Assembly: GCA_003952965.2 (NCBI GenBank)
Contig: CM025852.1
Location: 17,033,668-17,097,667 of the forward strand
Direction: 5' to 3'
DNA: 64,000 bases
Source of the DNA: Morella rubra
Lineage: Eukaryota > Streptophyta > Magnoliopsida > Fagales > Myricaceae
Shown here: piece by piece, positions 61,783-64,000 of the stretch
Numbering within the stretch: the first letter of the stretch is position 1
Layout of the letters: each line of letters begins with the position of its first letter
Notes under the pieces: generated by a model
Database searches by the model: none
Seen by the model: only the letters and a program-made list of their open reading frames with translations
What the model was told of the DNA's origin: nothing
Made by a program: the position numbers and the translations under genes

Positions 61783-63317
61783 TATTCTTTCTTAAGGTCT
61801 GGTGAGTACGAAAATGTTCCCGTCAACAACTAATGGATAAACTTTTCAGTTGATAGCCCAAAAATTAAACAGAAAAAAACAGTCAACTTGGAAATCTCTT
61901 ACTCGAAACTAAACTGAGAAGAAGTCAGAAAGATATAAATGAGCAGAGTGAAATTAAAACTTGCTATGACTTTTGAAGACAAGGGAAAGGCCGTTGCAAT
62001 CAAGAAGTGCGAAATTTCAATCAACCTAAATACGAATTTAGCTGAACAATTAAGTCCTAAAGGCATGTTTGGAAAGCGATACAATCCTGTGGAAAACAAA
62101 ACAAGACGTGTAGATTATGGGAGAATGTCAGTTCAAAAAATGAACCCCACAAACGAAAAAGCAAAGCAAAATCTCTGATGTACTTCCGTCCAACGGAGAG
62201 GGCAAAAAATAATAAGACCCAACGAAATCTTATTCCTAAAAATGACATTTTCAGGCTTAGTCACAATAACTCGACCCCAACAGCGTCGAAAAATAAACAA
62301 ATAAGTATGCTTTCGTAAACCCAAAGCCCTGACCCTCCATTTGATCGCCAAAGAATATTGAGGAAACGAAACGACTATCGAGATTTCATTTCGAAATTCA
62401 GATGTTGTTTCACTTGGCGACAGACGGAAAAGAAAAGAACAAACTGAAGTAAGTTCCACCAGCCCAAACGAGCAGGCAACATGACCGACAAGAGTCAGAA
62501 TTCCATTATCCCTTTCTGATTCCTCCCTTTCTTCAGCAGCGAAACGAAAGAATTTCCAACCCATGAATGACAATTAAACGCCAGAAAATGGATGACAAGA
62601 AAAAAATAAAAAAAGATAATGTGTGACATAATAGAACCTTGACGAGTGAAGGTTTTGAAGCGGCAGTGGATTGAGGCAGAAAGAATTTCTCCGGCTGCAG
62701 TACGTTCGAAAACCCTAAGACCCAGATTTCCTCGCCAGAGTCGGGAAGAAAAGAAAAAAACAGTATTATAGGCAGTTTTGCAAACTATTTTGATAAATTT
62801 ATTACCAATCCAAACGTTTTTGAATGGAAAATAATTAAAACTTTGATAAGACAATAATAATAAAAATTATTTTAAAATAATCTCATGTTTAAATAATCTT
62901 TCTTTTTATTGCATATTAAATTATTTTTTTAATTATAATAAACGTAAAAAAAAATTTAATCAAATCATTTCTATTTTTAATTTTTTTTTTCATTTTTATA
63001 AAATTTTACTTTTCAAAACCTTTTATTCAAAGTTAATGAAATTCTAATTATTTCACTTTTCACAACATTACTTAAATTTTAAAAAAAAATTAATTTACAA
63101 AAGTGGCCTAAATACACTACATTTTTCACATGATCATTTATATTGGTTACACCCTACAATTATTGGTTAGGGATGAAAGTTCTCAAGATTTGAAAGTTTA
63201 GGAACAATGTATATATAAATATTTGAGCACTTATGGCATGACGTAAGTATTTGCAAAATCTAGATCTTTAGTGACAAGGTTTAATATATTCTTGTGAATG
63301 CTTGTTATTGAAAGTTT

Positions 63318-63616
63318 TTTATTGTGTTTTCATCAAGTGATTATAATCAAGTTGCACTGCACATTGCAGCAAATTCAGTGTTTCATGAACGCACGGAACA
63401 TATTAAAATAGACTGCCATCTCGTTGAGATCTTCTCTAATCTAGTTTCATTTCTACTACTCATATTGACACCCATCTGCAGCTTGCAGACATCTGCACAA
63501 AGGCTTTGCCTTCCTATGCTCTCCACGAGCATCTCTCCAAAATGGACATCGTTGATGTCTATGCACCATCTTGTGAGGGGATATTAAAGAACGTGGCTCT
63601 CAGCACCTCTAGATGA
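63318..63616 (+). pseudogene. Ty1/copia RNase H C-terminal fragment, copy 2
   Basis: It corresponds to 46018-46316. The LTR-like remnant follows at 63617-64000 and is cut by the window end. Confidence 0.8.
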
Positions 63617-64000
63617 GTCACCAATCCAAAAATAAATACAACTAGTAACTTGGGGTCAATATGTCAATTTGCAAAGTCACCAGCTGAGTTAGCCATCAAA
63701 GAATATTTTCTATTAGTCGTATCATTCCTATCCTCTCTCTCTGCTATGATGGTGTGCGTAAACGTGTGAGGCCAAGCTATGGTTTATTCGATTGCTTCAC
63801 ATAGCAGAGTTTCTTACTTGGTTTTTACTATACTTACAGTAGTGGTAGGGAATTCTTTCCTTCATTCTTTAGTAATTGTAAATATATCCTTTGTAAAGCT
63901 TATGCTATCAATGCAACACACAAGAATTATCTCGACAGACCTTCGTCTTCCAATGTTATTTCCTTTTGCGTTCCTCTATCAAAACTTATAATATGAGCTC

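Larger units (their letters stand above)
51255..64000 (+). repeat. Duplicated segment, copy 2 (12.75 kb to window end)
   Basis: It is nearly identical to 33951-46700, differing mainly by short indels. It begins at the gap and runs to the window end, so the full length is not seen. BASS1 exons 2-7 and the rest of intron 1 are absent. Either it is a redundant contig (the other allele or the same allele) or, less likely, a very recent tandem duplication. Confidence 0.97.

Noticed and set aside
51255-64000. A second, independent set of genes (BASS1 and FLX-like 1 paralogues)
   Set aside because: Introns, intergenic DNA and transposon remnants are equally identical, so the copies are one locus or at most an extremely recent duplication.

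Overview
The window is nuclear DNA of a flowering plant, most likely a eudicot. It is AT-rich, has intron-containing genes, and carries plant-type Ty3/gypsy, Ty1/copia, hAT, Mutator-like and LINE elements. The species cannot be named from the sequence.

Layout. 1-4700: AT-rich DNA with degenerate repeats, a roughly 660 bp inverted repeat and a probable organellar rRNA scrap. 4789-5409 (-): an intronless, secreted Kunitz-type protease inhibitor. 6-8.3 kb: small tandem duplications and a poly(A)-tailed retroposon. 8.5-19.2 kb: a retrotransposon block, with an LTR-like stretch, a Tekay/Del-like Ty3/gypsy element on the minus strand (11074-17658) whose 5' LTR is cut short, and a fused fragment of a second gypsy element on the plus strand. 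20.4-22.3 kb (+): BUD31/G10, a splicing factor, with a retroposon 108 bp after its stop codon. 23.8-24.9 kb (-): a PHD plus extended-PHD chromatin reader. 25632-29383: a complete hAT transposon with perfect 8 bp target duplications and a broken transposase. 31.2-36.0 kb (-): BASS1, a plastid bile acid:sodium symporter family protein in seven coding exons. 42.9-45.4 kb (-): FLX-like 1, a coiled-coil protein related to the FLC expressor FLX. 46.0-51.2 kb: a copia remnant and a nest of two inverted-repeat elements, the inner one a Mutator-like element carrying dehydrin gene pieces. About 100 N follow at 51156-51254.

From 51255 to the end, the sequence repeats 33951-46700 almost base for base. 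Most differences I found are short indels, largely in homopolymers or short repeats. This looks like one locus assembled twice across a scaffold gap rather than a real duplication. The BASS1 first exon is frameshifted in copy 1 and intact in copy 2. The second FLX-like gene and second BASS1 exon 1 should therefore not be counted as paralogues without read-depth evidence. Nearly all frame breaks in the window are single-base deletions, which also points to consensus error.

The host genes are unrelated housekeeping or regulatory loci and form no pathway. I found no new multi-gene system. The strongest novel-looking object is the dehydrin-carrying Mutator-like element at 48132-49863.
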